A stretch of DNA of 6,530 bases from Verrucomicrobia bacterium UBA2970 (GTDB taxonomy: Bacteria; Verrucomicrobiota; Verrucomicrobiia; Limisphaerales; AAA164-E04): assembly GCA_002348345.1 (NCBI GenBank), contig DEAY01000478.1:1-6530 (forward strand). The letters are read 5' to 3'. The notes under the pieces are model-generated. The model searched no databases and had not been told where the DNA came from. It saw only the letters and a program-made list of their open reading frames with translations. The translations under genes were made by a program, and so were the position numbers. This document shows positions 1 to 6,259 of the stretch, piece by piece. Numbering within the stretch: position 1 is the stretch's first letter; each line of letters opens with the position of its first letter.

Positions 1-1
1 G

Positions 2-775
2 GCCGGCTATCGGACCGGGATGTTTGGGAAGTGGCATCTGGGGACGCGTTCATACTTTCGTCCGCAAGCGAGAAGATTTGACGAATTTTACGGCTTCCTC
101 GCGGGGGCGCATTCTTACTTCGAATCGAAGCGTCGTCAGCCCGTCTACTCCTCAATGATGCGCGGCCAACAACGTCTCGAGGAGAAGGCTTATTTGACGG
201 ATGCGATCGCTCGCGAGGCGGTGGCCTTTATTCGTAAGAACAGGGATCGCCCCTTTTTTGCTTACCTGCCATTCAACGCCGTTCACACGCCGCTCGAGGC
301 TTCTCAAGAGTATCTCGATCGGTTTCCAGGCGTTGAGAATGAAGCCCGGCGCGCCTACTACGCCATGACCAGCGCCCTCGACGATGCGGTCGGTCGGATT
401 CTTCAAGTGATCGACGACGAGCATCTGGCGCAGAACACCCTCGTCTTCTTCCTCAACGACAATGGCGGCCCCGTTTACACCCGTGTCCAGGACAACGGCA
501 AGCTTCGGTTGGGGAAGCTTTTTCTGTTCGAAGGGGGGATCCGTGTGCCCATGATGGTTCGATGGCCGGGACGGATGAGTGCCGGCTCGACGTATGAGGG
601 GACGGTGAGTTCGCTGGATTTGTTTCCGACGATCTGTGCCGCGGCCGGGCTTCGGGTGCCGGATTCGATTTCGTTGGATGGCGTTGATCTATTGCCTTTC
701 CTTCGGGGCGAGAAAACGGGGGATCCGCACGAGAGATTGTTTTGGCGCAATGGGCCGAACAAAGCGGTTCGTTGA
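2..775 (+). CDS. Sulfatase (formylglycine-dependent type), N-terminus outside window, ends at a premature in-frame TGA
   Basis: Hydrolyses sulfate esters, probably of polysaccharides; such enzymes are usually exported. The reading frame is open from base 2, so the gene begins upstream and the C-x-P-x-R formylglycine site is not visible. The fragment opens with AGYRTGMFGKWHLG, the second sulfatase signature, with the active-site Lys and His. Counting from the first visible codon, further family motifs are VHTPLE (His near 95), the metal-binding NDNGG (about 152-156), LRLGK followed by EGGIRVP (about 168-183) and SLDLFPT (about 204-210). All visible catalytic-core motifs are intact. Translation stops at TGA 773-775 after NKAVR, where relatives normally continue into a 'WKL' strand; that continuation is present in the same frame downstream. 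The family is certain. Whether the product is functional, truncated or a pseudogene is not. The substrate cannot be inferred. Confidence 0.93.
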   Translation, partial: AGYRTGMFGKWHLGTRSYFRPQARRFDEFYGFLAGAHSYFESKRRQPVYSSMMRGQQRLEEKAYLTDAIAREAVAFIRKNRDRPFFAYLPFNAVHTPLEASQEYLDRFPGVENEARRAYYAMTSALDDAVGRILQVIDDEHLAQNTLVFFLNDNGGPVYTRVQDNGKLRLGKLFLFEGGIRVPMMVRWPGRMSAGSTYEGTVSSLDLFPTICAAAGLRVPDSISLDGVDLLPFLRGEKTGDPHERLFWRNGPNKAVR

Positions 776-1000
776 AATGAATGGAAGCTGATTCAATCTC
801 ATGAGAGTCGCTGGCTTTTCAACCTCAATGAAGATCCGGGAGAGAGTGAGAATCTTTCCGACCGTCGCCCTGAGGTTGGCTCTCGCTTGGAGAAGGCGCT
901 CCTCGAGTGGCAGATGTCGATGAAGCCACCCCGGTGGTCGAGTAAGCCGAACCGTCGAAAGGTGCTGGTCGACGGCCAGGTCTATGAGATCAATATCTAG
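776..1000 (+). pseudogene. Sulfatase C-terminal tail, in frame but cut off by the TGA at 773-775
   Basis: These 74 codons plus TAG (998-1000) are in exactly the same frame as the sulfatase upstream and carry its expected C-terminal subdomain: NEWKLI, then WLFNLNEDPGESENLSD, then a helix ending in LLEWQ. WKL, L-x-L-x-DPGE-x-NL and a final amphipathic helix are the usual end of this family. The tail has no credible start codon or ribosome binding site of its own, so it is best read as part of the same gene, separated by one nonsense codon. No indel is needed to restore the gene; one base change at 773-775 would do it (for example from TGG or CGA). Alternatives are a sequencing error or stop-codon readthrough. 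Confidence 0.8.
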
Positions 1001-1019
1001 CCCGGGGGGTGGAGGCTAG
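997..1019. repeat. Short inverted repeat across the two converging stop codons
   Basis: CTAGCC (997-1002) and GGCTAG (1014-1019) form a perfect 6-bp stem with an 11-base G-rich loop. It overlaps the sulfatase TAG (998-1000) and the TAG of the converging gene (1018-1016 on the minus strand). There is no T-run on either side, so it is a poor intrinsic terminator and may be chance. It is noted because nothing else in the 15-base gap could separate the two transcripts. Confidence 0.25.
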
Positions 1020-2422
1020 GTGGGCTGGTGGGGCTGCGTTGCGGCCTCATGAACGCTGCACGGCGCAATAATCGCGTCGGTCATGCCATGAATGATTTTC
1101 TTGTCGGCAGGACAAATGGTGGCCAGGCAACCGCCCAGGCGGACGCGTGCCTGATCGCCCTCGCCGACAACGAAGTAGTAGGGGCATAGGCGAACCCGTC
1201 CTTTCATCGTTTGTGCTTCCTGATGATTGAGGTCGACCCACTGGGACTCAACGATGCGGGGTTTTTTGTAGGGCTGGAGAATGTAAGGGTTGGAAGGAAA
1301 GGCCTGAATGGCGCGGTCCACGGCCGCCCTCCAAGCCTCGGTTGATAAGTCGCTCCCCAAATGGACCCCTCGAGCCCCCCATGCCTGAGGGGCAAAGCCC
1401 GAAATCTTGAGGATCAGCCTTCGTTCCTTCTGGGACAGCGACTTGAGTTGGTGCCAGTCCGTCAAACCCAGGTCGGGATAGGCGGCATGGGGCGGGAGGG
1501 GCGTCGGGTCGATAATCCAGGTGTAGGGGATGTGTTGGTGGAGTGTCTTCAGGAAGGCCTGTCCCAATTCCTGACGCCAAAACTCCCGGAGGTTTCGGTT
1601 CCAGAGAAGTCCCAGGAGTAGCTTTTCTTCCAGAAAAGCCTTGGGAGGAGCGGTCAACTTGATTCGCCGATTCTGAGCAAGATCGAAAATCGTCTGAGCA
1701 TTGCGGACCTGGTCGAGATCGAACAACTCGAAGAATCGATAGACCCCGTCCCCATCGTTGAAGCCAGAGAATGAATCGTCGTGGACTTCGATGTCTTTGA
1801 TTGGCCGTAATTGCTCGGCTAACCATTGCATTTCGGGACGGTAGGTAGAGGATTCATCGGAAACGATGACTCTAATCCGGTCAGCCTCACCGAAAAGGTT
1901 GGCAAATCCCCGCACGGGTCCGTCTTGATGGCCGATGAGCACGGGCACGCTTTCGGCGGATGCCGTCGGGTTCGGGGCAAAGTGAGCTTCCAGTCGGTCA
2001 TATTGTTGATTCAACCAACCGGTGAGCCCGATTCCACCCGGAACACTGTCGAGTTCCGTAATGGAGAAACCCTCCTCGGTGAGAAGAATGTCTGGTCGGA
2101 TAATTCGCGGCAAATCGTGACGAAAAGAGTCGTGTCGCTGGAGAGCGATGAGCGCGTTCGGTTTTCCCTGATCGAGGAGTTGGGCGATCCAGGGGGGCAG
2201 TTTTCCCTCGGCGCTCTTTCGGTAAAGCAGGTTGACCGCCCGATAGAACTGCAGTAGGACCCGCCCCAGTTTCTCCAGTTGATTGGCGAGGCGTTTGTCT
2301 AGGCCGAAAGGATGGGGTGCAATTCGCCAGGTGTGTCCGGCGAAAAGCCCCCCTTTGGGAAGCTGGGATGCAATCCATTGGGCTCGTTCGACAGTCTGGC
2401 GTGAGTGATAGGTCACGGGCAC
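1016..2422 (-). CDS. Circularly permuted ATP-grasp-like protein of unknown substrate
   Basis: Predicted cytoplasmic protein of 468 residues with no signal peptide or membrane segment. The pattern suggests the circularly permuted ATP-grasp group (glutathionylspermidine-synthase-like fold). RPDILL (109-114) and ITELDSVPGG (121-130) resemble its conserved Asp/Glu segment. AFLEEKLLLGLLW (262-274) matches the EE-x-L helix. LILKISGFAPQAWGARGV (336-353) resembles the Lys and glycine-rich ATP-binding strand-loop. YILQPY (380-385) and GRVRLCPYYFV (408-418) fit the strands that follow. GGCLATICP and HGMTDA close the fold. Known members use ATP to join a carboxylate to an amine; that activity is inferred here. 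The start is uncertain: GTG at 2422 has no clear Shine-Dalgarno, and GTG at 2416 is an alternative. It lies 39 bases after proA on the same strand and in the same frame, with no terminator between, so co-transcription is likely. The exact family was not confirmed by a search. Confidence 0.8.
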   Translation of the reverse strand: MPVTYHSRQTVERAQWIASQLPKGGLFAGHTWRIAPHPFGLDKRLANQLEKLGRVLLQFYRAVNLLYRKSAEGKLPPWIAQLLDQGKPNALIALQRHDSFRHDLPRIIRPDILLTEEGFSITELDSVPGGIGLTGWLNQQYDRLEAHFAPNPTASAESVPVLIGHQDGPVRGFANLFGEADRIRVIVSDESSTYRPEMQWLAEQLRPIKDIEVHDDSFSGFNDGDGVYRFFELFDLDQVRNAQTIFDLAQNRRIKLTAPPKAFLEEKLLLGLLWNRNLREFWRQELGQAFLKTLHQHIPYTWIIDPTPLPPHAAYPDLGLTDWHQLKSLSQKERRLILKISGFAPQAWGARGVHLGSDLSTEAWRAAVDRAIQAFPSNPYILQPYKKPRIVESQWVDLNHQEAQTMKGRVRLCPYYFVVGEGDQARVRLGGCLATICPADKKIIHGMTDAIIAPCSVHEAATQPHQPT

Positions 2423-2461
2423 GGTGAAGGGAAGGGAGGGTTCCGTTGCTTCGACGGGTTG

Positions 2462-3748
2462 CTACTCCCGAATCTGTCCTTGGCCCAATCCGAGCCACTT
2501 ATAGCTCGTCAGCTCCTCCAGCCCCATCGGGCCGCGAGCGCCGATCTTGTCCGTGCTGATCCCGATCTCGGCACCCATGCCAAATTCCGCGCCATCAGTG
2601 AAGCGAGTCGAGGCATTCCAGTAGACGGTCGAGGCATCCACCTCGTTGAGAAACCGCTCGGCTGTGGTGTCGTTCGTCGTCACGATTGTGTCTGAATGAC
2701 CCGATCCGAATTGGTTAATATGGGCAATTGCACCACCGACACCATCGACCATTTTAACCGCAAGGATGAGATCGAGATACTCCGCGTCCCAATCGGTTTC
2801 GGTTGCTTGAACCAATTTGGAATCACGCGATTCTAGGGAACCATTGACTTGTTGAATGAAGGCGGCATCGGCTCTGAGTTCGACCCCGTGATCCCAGAGC
2901 AATTGGGCGATTCTGGGGGCGAAATCGTCGTGGACGCCTTCGTCGATGAGGAGCGTTTCGATGGCGTTGCACACCCCCGGTCGCTGGGTCTTGGCGTTGA
3001 CTGCGATTGCGGCGGCCGCATCGAGGTCTGCCTCACGATCGACATAGACGTGGCAGACCCCTTTGTAGTGTTTGATGACCGGAACGCGAGAACAGTCGGC
3101 CACCGCACGAATCAGTCCCTCGCCCCCGCGTGGCATGCAGAGATCGATGTATTCACTGAGGGAAAGGAGCAACGGGATCGCTTGACGATCGGTGGTCGGA
3201 ACCACCTGAATGGCGTCGAGAGGAAACTCGGGGCAGATATCTTGGGCCGACCCGACCATCGTCTTGGCGATGATCTGATTCGAGTGGATTGCCTCCTTGC
3301 CACCACGGAGGACGGTTGCGTTGCCCGATTTGAGGCAGAGGCCGGCCGCATCGGCCGTGACGTTGGGTCGAGATTCGTAAATGATCACGACCACACCGAT
3401 TGGGGTGCTGACCTTGCGGAGTTTGAGTCCGTTGGGACGTTCTCGCTCCTCAAGTGTCCGACCGACGGGATCAGGCAACTCGGCGACTTCGCGGAGGCCT
3501 TGGCTCATCCCTGAGATCCTGGTTTCCGTAAGCTCCAATCGATCAAGCAGTGCGGAAGAGAGTCCCATTTCTCGACCCGCTTCCAAATCCATGGCGTTTT
3601 CCGACTGAATCGCCTCCTGATTGGTCTCGATGGCGTCTGCCATGGCTCGAAGACAACGATTCTTTTGGTCGGTCGACAGCGTCGTCAGTCCACGCGATGC
3701 GGTCTTCGCGCGTTTGGCGATATCGATCATCTGTTCCTCTAACGTCAT
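2462..3748 (-). CDS. proA: Gamma-glutamyl phosphate reductase (glutamate-5-semialdehyde dehydrogenase)
   Basis: Catalyses the second step of proline synthesis: NADPH-dependent reduction of L-glutamyl 5-phosphate to glutamate 5-semialdehyde, in the cytoplasm. The 428 residues match the family's usual length. Seen in order: PIGVVVIIYESRPNVTAD (116-133), LRGGKEAIHSN (147-157), QVVPTTDR (181-188), MPRGGEGLI (205-213), KTQRPGVCNAIETLL (253-267) with catalytic Cys260, and the C-terminal ProA signature from Val334 to Ile355, which has Phe347 where His or Tyr is usual. GARGPMGLEELTSYKW (403-418) is the standard ending. I chose ATG 3748 because its MTLEEQ start aligns with the N-terminus of Escherichia coli ProA. 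The frame stays open upstream to 3937, but that stretch has no family resemblance and overlaps the divergent gene. An internal ATG at 3730, preceded by AGAGGA, is a possible second start. proB is not in the window. Confidence 0.97.
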   Translation of the reverse strand: MTLEEQMIDIAKRAKTASRGLTTLSTDQKNRCLRAMADAIETNQEAIQSENAMDLEAGREMGLSSALLDRLELTETRISGMSQGLREVAELPDPVGRTLEERERPNGLKLRKVSTPIGVVVIIYESRPNVTADAAGLCLKSGNATVLRGGKEAIHSNQIIAKTMVGSAQDICPEFPLDAIQVVPTTDRQAIPLLLSLSEYIDLCMPRGGEGLIRAVADCSRVPVIKHYKGVCHVYVDREADLDAAAAIAVNAKTQRPGVCNAIETLLIDEGVHDDFAPRIAQLLWDHGVELRADAAFIQQVNGSLESRDSKLVQATETDWDAEYLDLILAVKMVDGVGGAIAHINQFGSGHSDTIVTTNDTTAERFLNEVDASTVYWNASTRFTDGAEFGMGAEIGISTDKIGARGPMGLEELTSYKWLGLGQGQIRE

Positions 3749-3914
3749 CAGCGGATCATAGGCGGGGGGGTTCAAGTTGTTAAACTGTAAAGTGTTGGTG
3801 AGGAACTGAAATCTCGTGATTGGCGGCCTCGGAGTGGTTGGCACATTTTTCCCCCTACGGAAGAGCGGTTTTTTTTCAAAAAGGTCGAGGCTTCTGGTAT
3901 CGGTGAGAGCCGAA
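3749..3914. promoter_or_regulatory. Divergent intergenic region between proA and the methyltransferase gene
   Basis: Both flanking genes start outward from this 166-base spacer, so it must hold or transmit their promoters. I could not identify a convincing -35/-10 pair on either strand. It contains a G7 run (3764-3770), an A/T-rich patch around 3771-3792 and a T8 run followed by A5 near 3870-3885. Reading frames of both flanking genes happen to remain open through it, which makes automatic start calls unreliable, but the translated extensions do not look like protein from either family. Confidence 0.5.
3902..3907 (+). promoter_or_regulatory. Ribosome binding site supporting the methyltransferase start at 3915
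   Basis: GGTGAG lies seven bases before ATG 3915, a near-consensus Shine-Dalgarno at a normal distance. It favours this start over the in-frame ATG at 3816, which would add 33 residues without family similarity. Confidence 0.45.
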
Positions 3915-4724
3915 ATGACGAGTGACGAATGCCACAATAGTCAGGCTTGGGATGATTTGGCGCGGGAGGGGGCCAGCTTTGCTAATCCCGTAAGGCCCGT
4001 GGACTTCCAGAATCCGGGGCGAATCATCAATCCCTTCGGCTGGTTGCCGACGCCCTATGAGGGTCGGCGGGTACTTTGTCTCGCCGCGGGAGGGGGGCGG
4101 CATGGTCCGCTGTTTGCGGCGGCCGGGGCTGTGACGACGGTGGTCGATATCAGTGAGGAAATGTTAAAGCTGGATCGCTGGGTAGCAGAGCGAGAATCGT
4201 TGACGTTGACGACCCTCAAAACATCGATGAGTGCGCTGGAAGAACTTGGAACCGCGGTCTTTGATATTGTGCTTCAGCCCGTGAGCAGTTGCTATGTCTC
4301 GGACTTGAACCAAGTCTATCGGGAGGTGGCTCGGGTCTTGAAACCGGGAGGCGTCTATGTGGTTCAACACAAGCAGCCCATCAGCCTTCAAGCGTCATCC
4401 GTTCCGGACCGTGAGGGCCGTTACGTCATTTGCGAACCCTACGATCGCGAAGGGGCACTCCCGCCGGTGACTGGCAGTGAACATCGGGAGCCTGGCACTC
4501 ATGAGTATCTTCATCGTCTCGAAAACATCCTTGGCGGGCTCTGTCGAGCGGGTTTTGTGATCGACGATGTTCGGGAACCCCGTCATGGTGATCCTGAAGC
4601 AGATCCGGGATCGTTTCGTCATCGCAGTCGCTACGTGCCGCCCTATTTAGCGGTCCGAGCCATCCGATCTCCGGAAATGGTTCCGTTACCGGAATCGTTG
4701 ATCTGGACTCCGCCGTCGAGTTAG
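3915..4724 (+). CDS. Class I SAM-dependent methyltransferase
   Basis: Predicted cytoplasmic S-adenosylmethionine-dependent methyltransferase of 269 residues; the substrate is unknown. The Rossmann-type core is clear. VLCLAAGGGRHGPLFAAAGA (53-72) is motif I, with AGGG replacing the commoner GCGTG form. VVDIS (76-80) ends the second strand with the acidic residue that holds the SAM ribose. KTSMSALEEL (102-111) follows, then FDIVLQPVSSCYV (116-128) as motif IV, and VLKPGGVYVVQHKQP (141-155) as the post-motif strand. The N-terminal NSQAWDDLAREG (8-19) and the QPVSSCYV/QHKQP pair recall a subgroup I associate with cyanobacterial genomes, from memory and not checked. The C-terminal third (about 165-250) is a family-specific cap. 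It stands alone on the plus strand, divergent from proA, and its stop overlaps the stop of the converging gene by four bases. It is not obviously UbiE: the length and motif IV differ. Confidence 0.88.
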   Translation: MTSDECHNSQAWDDLAREGASFANPVRPVDFQNPGRIINPFGWLPTPYEGRRVLCLAAGGGRHGPLFAAAGAVTTVVDISEEMLKLDRWVAERESLTLTTLKTSMSALEELGTAVFDIVLQPVSSCYVSDLNQVYREVARVLKPGGVYVVQHKQPISLQASSVPDREGRYVICEPYDREGALPPVTGSEHREPGTHEYLHRLENILGGLCRAGFVIDDVREPRHGDPEADPGSFRHRSRYVPPYLAVRAIRSPEMVPLPESLIWTPPSS

Positions 4725-5425
4725 AAATCAGCCATTCCCTCGATGACGAGATCAAAGACCACCGATCCTGCATCCGAACCATCGGGATTCTTGGCGGGAA
4801 GAGACAACCTGACGGCCTGGTGCTGATGGGCCGGTTCGTGCACCGTCGGTACTGTTGGCGAGGACGATGCCACGGGGAAAAGACTCAGGATCATGGGGTG
4901 ATCATTGGCCGAGGTCTTGCTGCTTGCTTTGACGAGCTGTTTGGATTTAACGATTTTGCCGAGCTCTTGATCGTATTTTGAATCAATCAAGACCGCGAAA
5001 AACAAATGTTCCGATGTGCCAAGGTGGTTGCCATCTTCAGGACGGAGGCCAAATCTGATGGTGTAAAGGCCTTCGTAGAGTTCGTCATCCCGATAGTCTC
5101 GCTCATCGTTGGTGATCCTAATCGCTCCAAGCAGCGTGGTCTGAGCAATGGCGTTGAGGGCCCGATTCGGGGAGGAAACCGTGGTTTTGAGGAGGAGGGA
5201 TTTTCGCAACCAAACCTCATACATGGGTTTGCCTTTGTGGAGGACCAGGATGGCTTTGTGGGCGAGCTCATCCTGGATGGACTCGCCGAGGCCGGCGGGA
5301 GGTGCTTTGTCGCTGAGGGTCACCTCGTAGTCAGAGGCATTGAGTATCGGCGAAGCGAATGTCGCCAAAAGCACAATGGAGAGGATGCGAAGCAATGAGT
5401 GGTTGATCAAGTTTGAGACTGACAT
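4721..5425 (-). CDS. Secreted protein of unknown function, planctomycete-type
   Basis: A 234-residue exported protein without a known activity. The start at 5425 gives a classic signal peptide: a short polar N-terminus, hydrophobic core LLRILSIVLLATFA (about 11-24) and a likely signal peptidase I cut after LNA (residue 30), so the mature protein begins SDYEVTL. It contains no cysteine. AILVLHKGKPMYEVWLRKSL, then QTTLLGAIRI, then LYEGLYTIRFGL and PEDGNHLGTSEHLFF resemble a group of secreted hypothetical proteins I know from planctomycete genomes (WLRK, TTLLGA, LYTLRF, DGDHMGT); this is recall, not a search. The C-terminal half has an HPMILSLFP segment and ends in a beta-rich DLVIEGMADF. The upstream ATG at 5479 lies inside the terminator stem and is rejected. 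The Shine-Dalgarno is weak (AAGA just before ATG). No promoter is evident between the terminator and the start. Confidence 0.85.
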   Translation of the reverse strand: MSVSNLINHSLLRILSIVLLATFASPILNASDYEVTLSDKAPPAGLGESIQDELAHKAILVLHKGKPMYEVWLRKSLLLKTTVSSPNRALNAIAQTTLLGAIRITNDERDYRDDELYEGLYTIRFGLRPEDGNHLGTSEHLFFAVLIDSKYDQELGKIVKSKQLVKASSKTSANDHPMILSLFPVASSSPTVPTVHEPAHQHQAVRLSLPAKNPDGSDAGSVVFDLVIEGMADF

Positions 5426-5460
5426 TTTTCTTAACAAACGTTGAGATGAGACCCTAAAAG

Positions 5461-5496
5461 AAACGGGTCGGAAGCGCAATGGCTTCCGACCCGTTT
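5461..5496 (-). terminator. Rho-independent terminator of the DUF1326-like gene
   Basis: AAACGGGTCGGAAGC (5461-5475) and GCTTCCGACCCGTTT (5482-5496) are perfect inverted copies: a 15-bp stem with a 6-base loop. Read on the minus strand, the stem is followed by CTTTTA, so the transcript ends in a U-rich run, and it begins 16 bases after the TGA of the gene ending at 5513. On the plus strand no T-run follows, so it works in one direction. It also sits 35 bases upstream of the next minus-strand start, where leakage could feed that gene. Confidence 0.88.
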
Positions 5497-5512
5497 CGAC
5501 GAACGAAATGGC

Positions 5513-6184
5513 TCAATATTCAAATTTGGCGAGAAAAGCCGACCGGTAGTCTGTCAACTGCCAGGTACGGTCCAGACCTGAGCCGTTGTAACTCGCCCAC
5601 TGAGTGACGACGGGATGGGCGTCCGACACCGAGGTTAACGGAGGGTAGAAGGTCCGCTCGTTGCCACAGAGGTGGTCTTTGTCACCAATACAGCGGGTTG
5701 AGATATCGATCAATCCATTGACCTTAATCTGGGCACAGCCTGCTTCCTTGCAGACGCCCAGGCTCGATTCAATGCTGCTTGTCTTCACTTCGGTCACCCG
5801 CTCAATCAGATCCCCCGCCATGGAGCGAGCAAAGTCAAGAAGGGCGTCTTGTTGGGATACATTGGCTGCCGCATCGACAATCACGACGGCCTTGCCACTC
5901 TGAGGTTCATAACGAAGATCCCCCAGGGTCGCGTCGGTTGCCACCACCGCGATGACTTTGAGGCCAGAAAGAGATACGCCTTTCCATTCTCCTTGCCTGA
6001 TCGACCAAACCAGCATTCCCTCCTTGCCGGTCAAGCCCATTTCGGCGTTGGCGAAACAGGGGCCGGTGTAGATGTCGCACGAGCGGACTTCGAGATAGTC
6101 CCCGGTAATTGCCGTCGCCTGAGTGACCGTTCCGAAGAGAACAGCGGTTGCGGCGAGGGCCATGAGTTTCGATATTGAATTCAT
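5513..6184 (-). CDS. Secreted DUF1326-like cysteine protein
   Basis: A 223-residue exported protein; biochemical role unknown. The start at ATG 6184 gives a clean signal peptide (MNSISK, hydrophobic core LMALAATAVLFGTV, likely cut after ATA at residue 25). The mature N-terminus ITGDYLEVRSCDIYTGPC resembles DUF1326 proteins, which open with a G-x-Y-x-E-x-x-C...PC motif. Six cysteines fall in three close pairs (36/43, 145/150, 165/173), which suggests disulfides or metal binding outside the cytoplasm. GLTGKEGMLVW (49-59), VVIVDAAANVSQQDALLDFARSMAG (about 100-124) and CIGDKDHLCGNERTFYPPL (165-183) are other distinctive segments. It is followed by a strong terminator. A TTGACG (6229-6224) upstream could be a -35 box but has no good -10 partner. 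An in-frame upstream ATG at 6229 would add 15 residues ahead of the signal peptide and is less likely. Confidence 0.85.
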   Translation of the reverse strand: MNSISKLMALAATAVLFGTVTQATAITGDYLEVRSCDIYTGPCFANAEMGLTGKEGMLVWSIRQGEWKGVSLSGLKVIAVVATDATLGDLRYEPQSGKAVVIVDAAANVSQQDALLDFARSMAGDLIERVTEVKTSSIESSLGVCKEAGCAQIKVNGLIDISTRCIGDKDHLCGNERTFYPPLTSVSDAHPVVTQWASYNGSGLDRTWQLTDYRSAFLAKFEY

Positions 6185-6240
6185 ACTCTCGTTTTTGGGT
6201 TTGTTGTCATGAATCGGGCCGGCCGTCAACCAAATCGAGG

Positions 6241-6257
6241 ATGGGGCTCGACCCCAT
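6241..6257 (-). other. Small hairpin just after the cysteine-rich ORF
   Basis: ATGGGG (6241-6246) and CCCCAT (6252-6257) pair with a five-base loop, two bases after the stop of the minus-strand ORF ending at 6260. No T-run follows on the minus strand, so it is at best a weak pause or RNA-stabilising element, not a clear terminator. The cysteine-rich ORF and the DUF1326-like gene, 75 bases apart, could therefore share a transcript. Confidence 0.3.
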
Positions 6258-6259
6258 AG

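Noticed and set aside
773..800. Selenocysteine insertion at the sulfatase TGA
   Set aside because: The following stem is only 5 bp, A/T-rich and starts two bases after the TGA; no selenoprotein sulfatase is known to me at this position.
1248..1826. A 192-codon minus-strand frame overlapping the ATP-grasp-like gene
   Set aside because: It is the same strand in another frame, rich in Arg, Pro and Ser as expected of a shifted reading, with no family resemblance.
1998..2498. A 166-codon minus-strand frame across the proA end and the ATP-grasp-like start
   Set aside because: Shifted frame of two better-supported genes; composition is Arg/Ser/Thr-rich and no motif was seen.
2849..3514. A 221-codon open frame on the plus strand across proA
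   Set aside because: It is entirely antisense to unmistakable ProA sequence, has no recognisable motif or ribosome binding site, and such mirror frames are common in GC-rich genes.
3816..3914. An earlier methyltransferase start at 3816
   Set aside because: It adds 33 unrelated residues; ATG 3915 has a good Shine-Dalgarno and leads straight into the conserved N-terminus.
3749..3937. A 63-residue N-terminal extension of ProA
   Set aside because: The extension does not resemble ProA, overlaps the divergent methyltransferase start, and the protein reaches normal family length from 3748.
6201..6229. Promoter for the DUF1326-like gene (TTGACG at 6229-6224)
   Set aside because: The -35-like box is good but 16-18 bases on there is only CAACAA-like sequence, not a believable -10 box.
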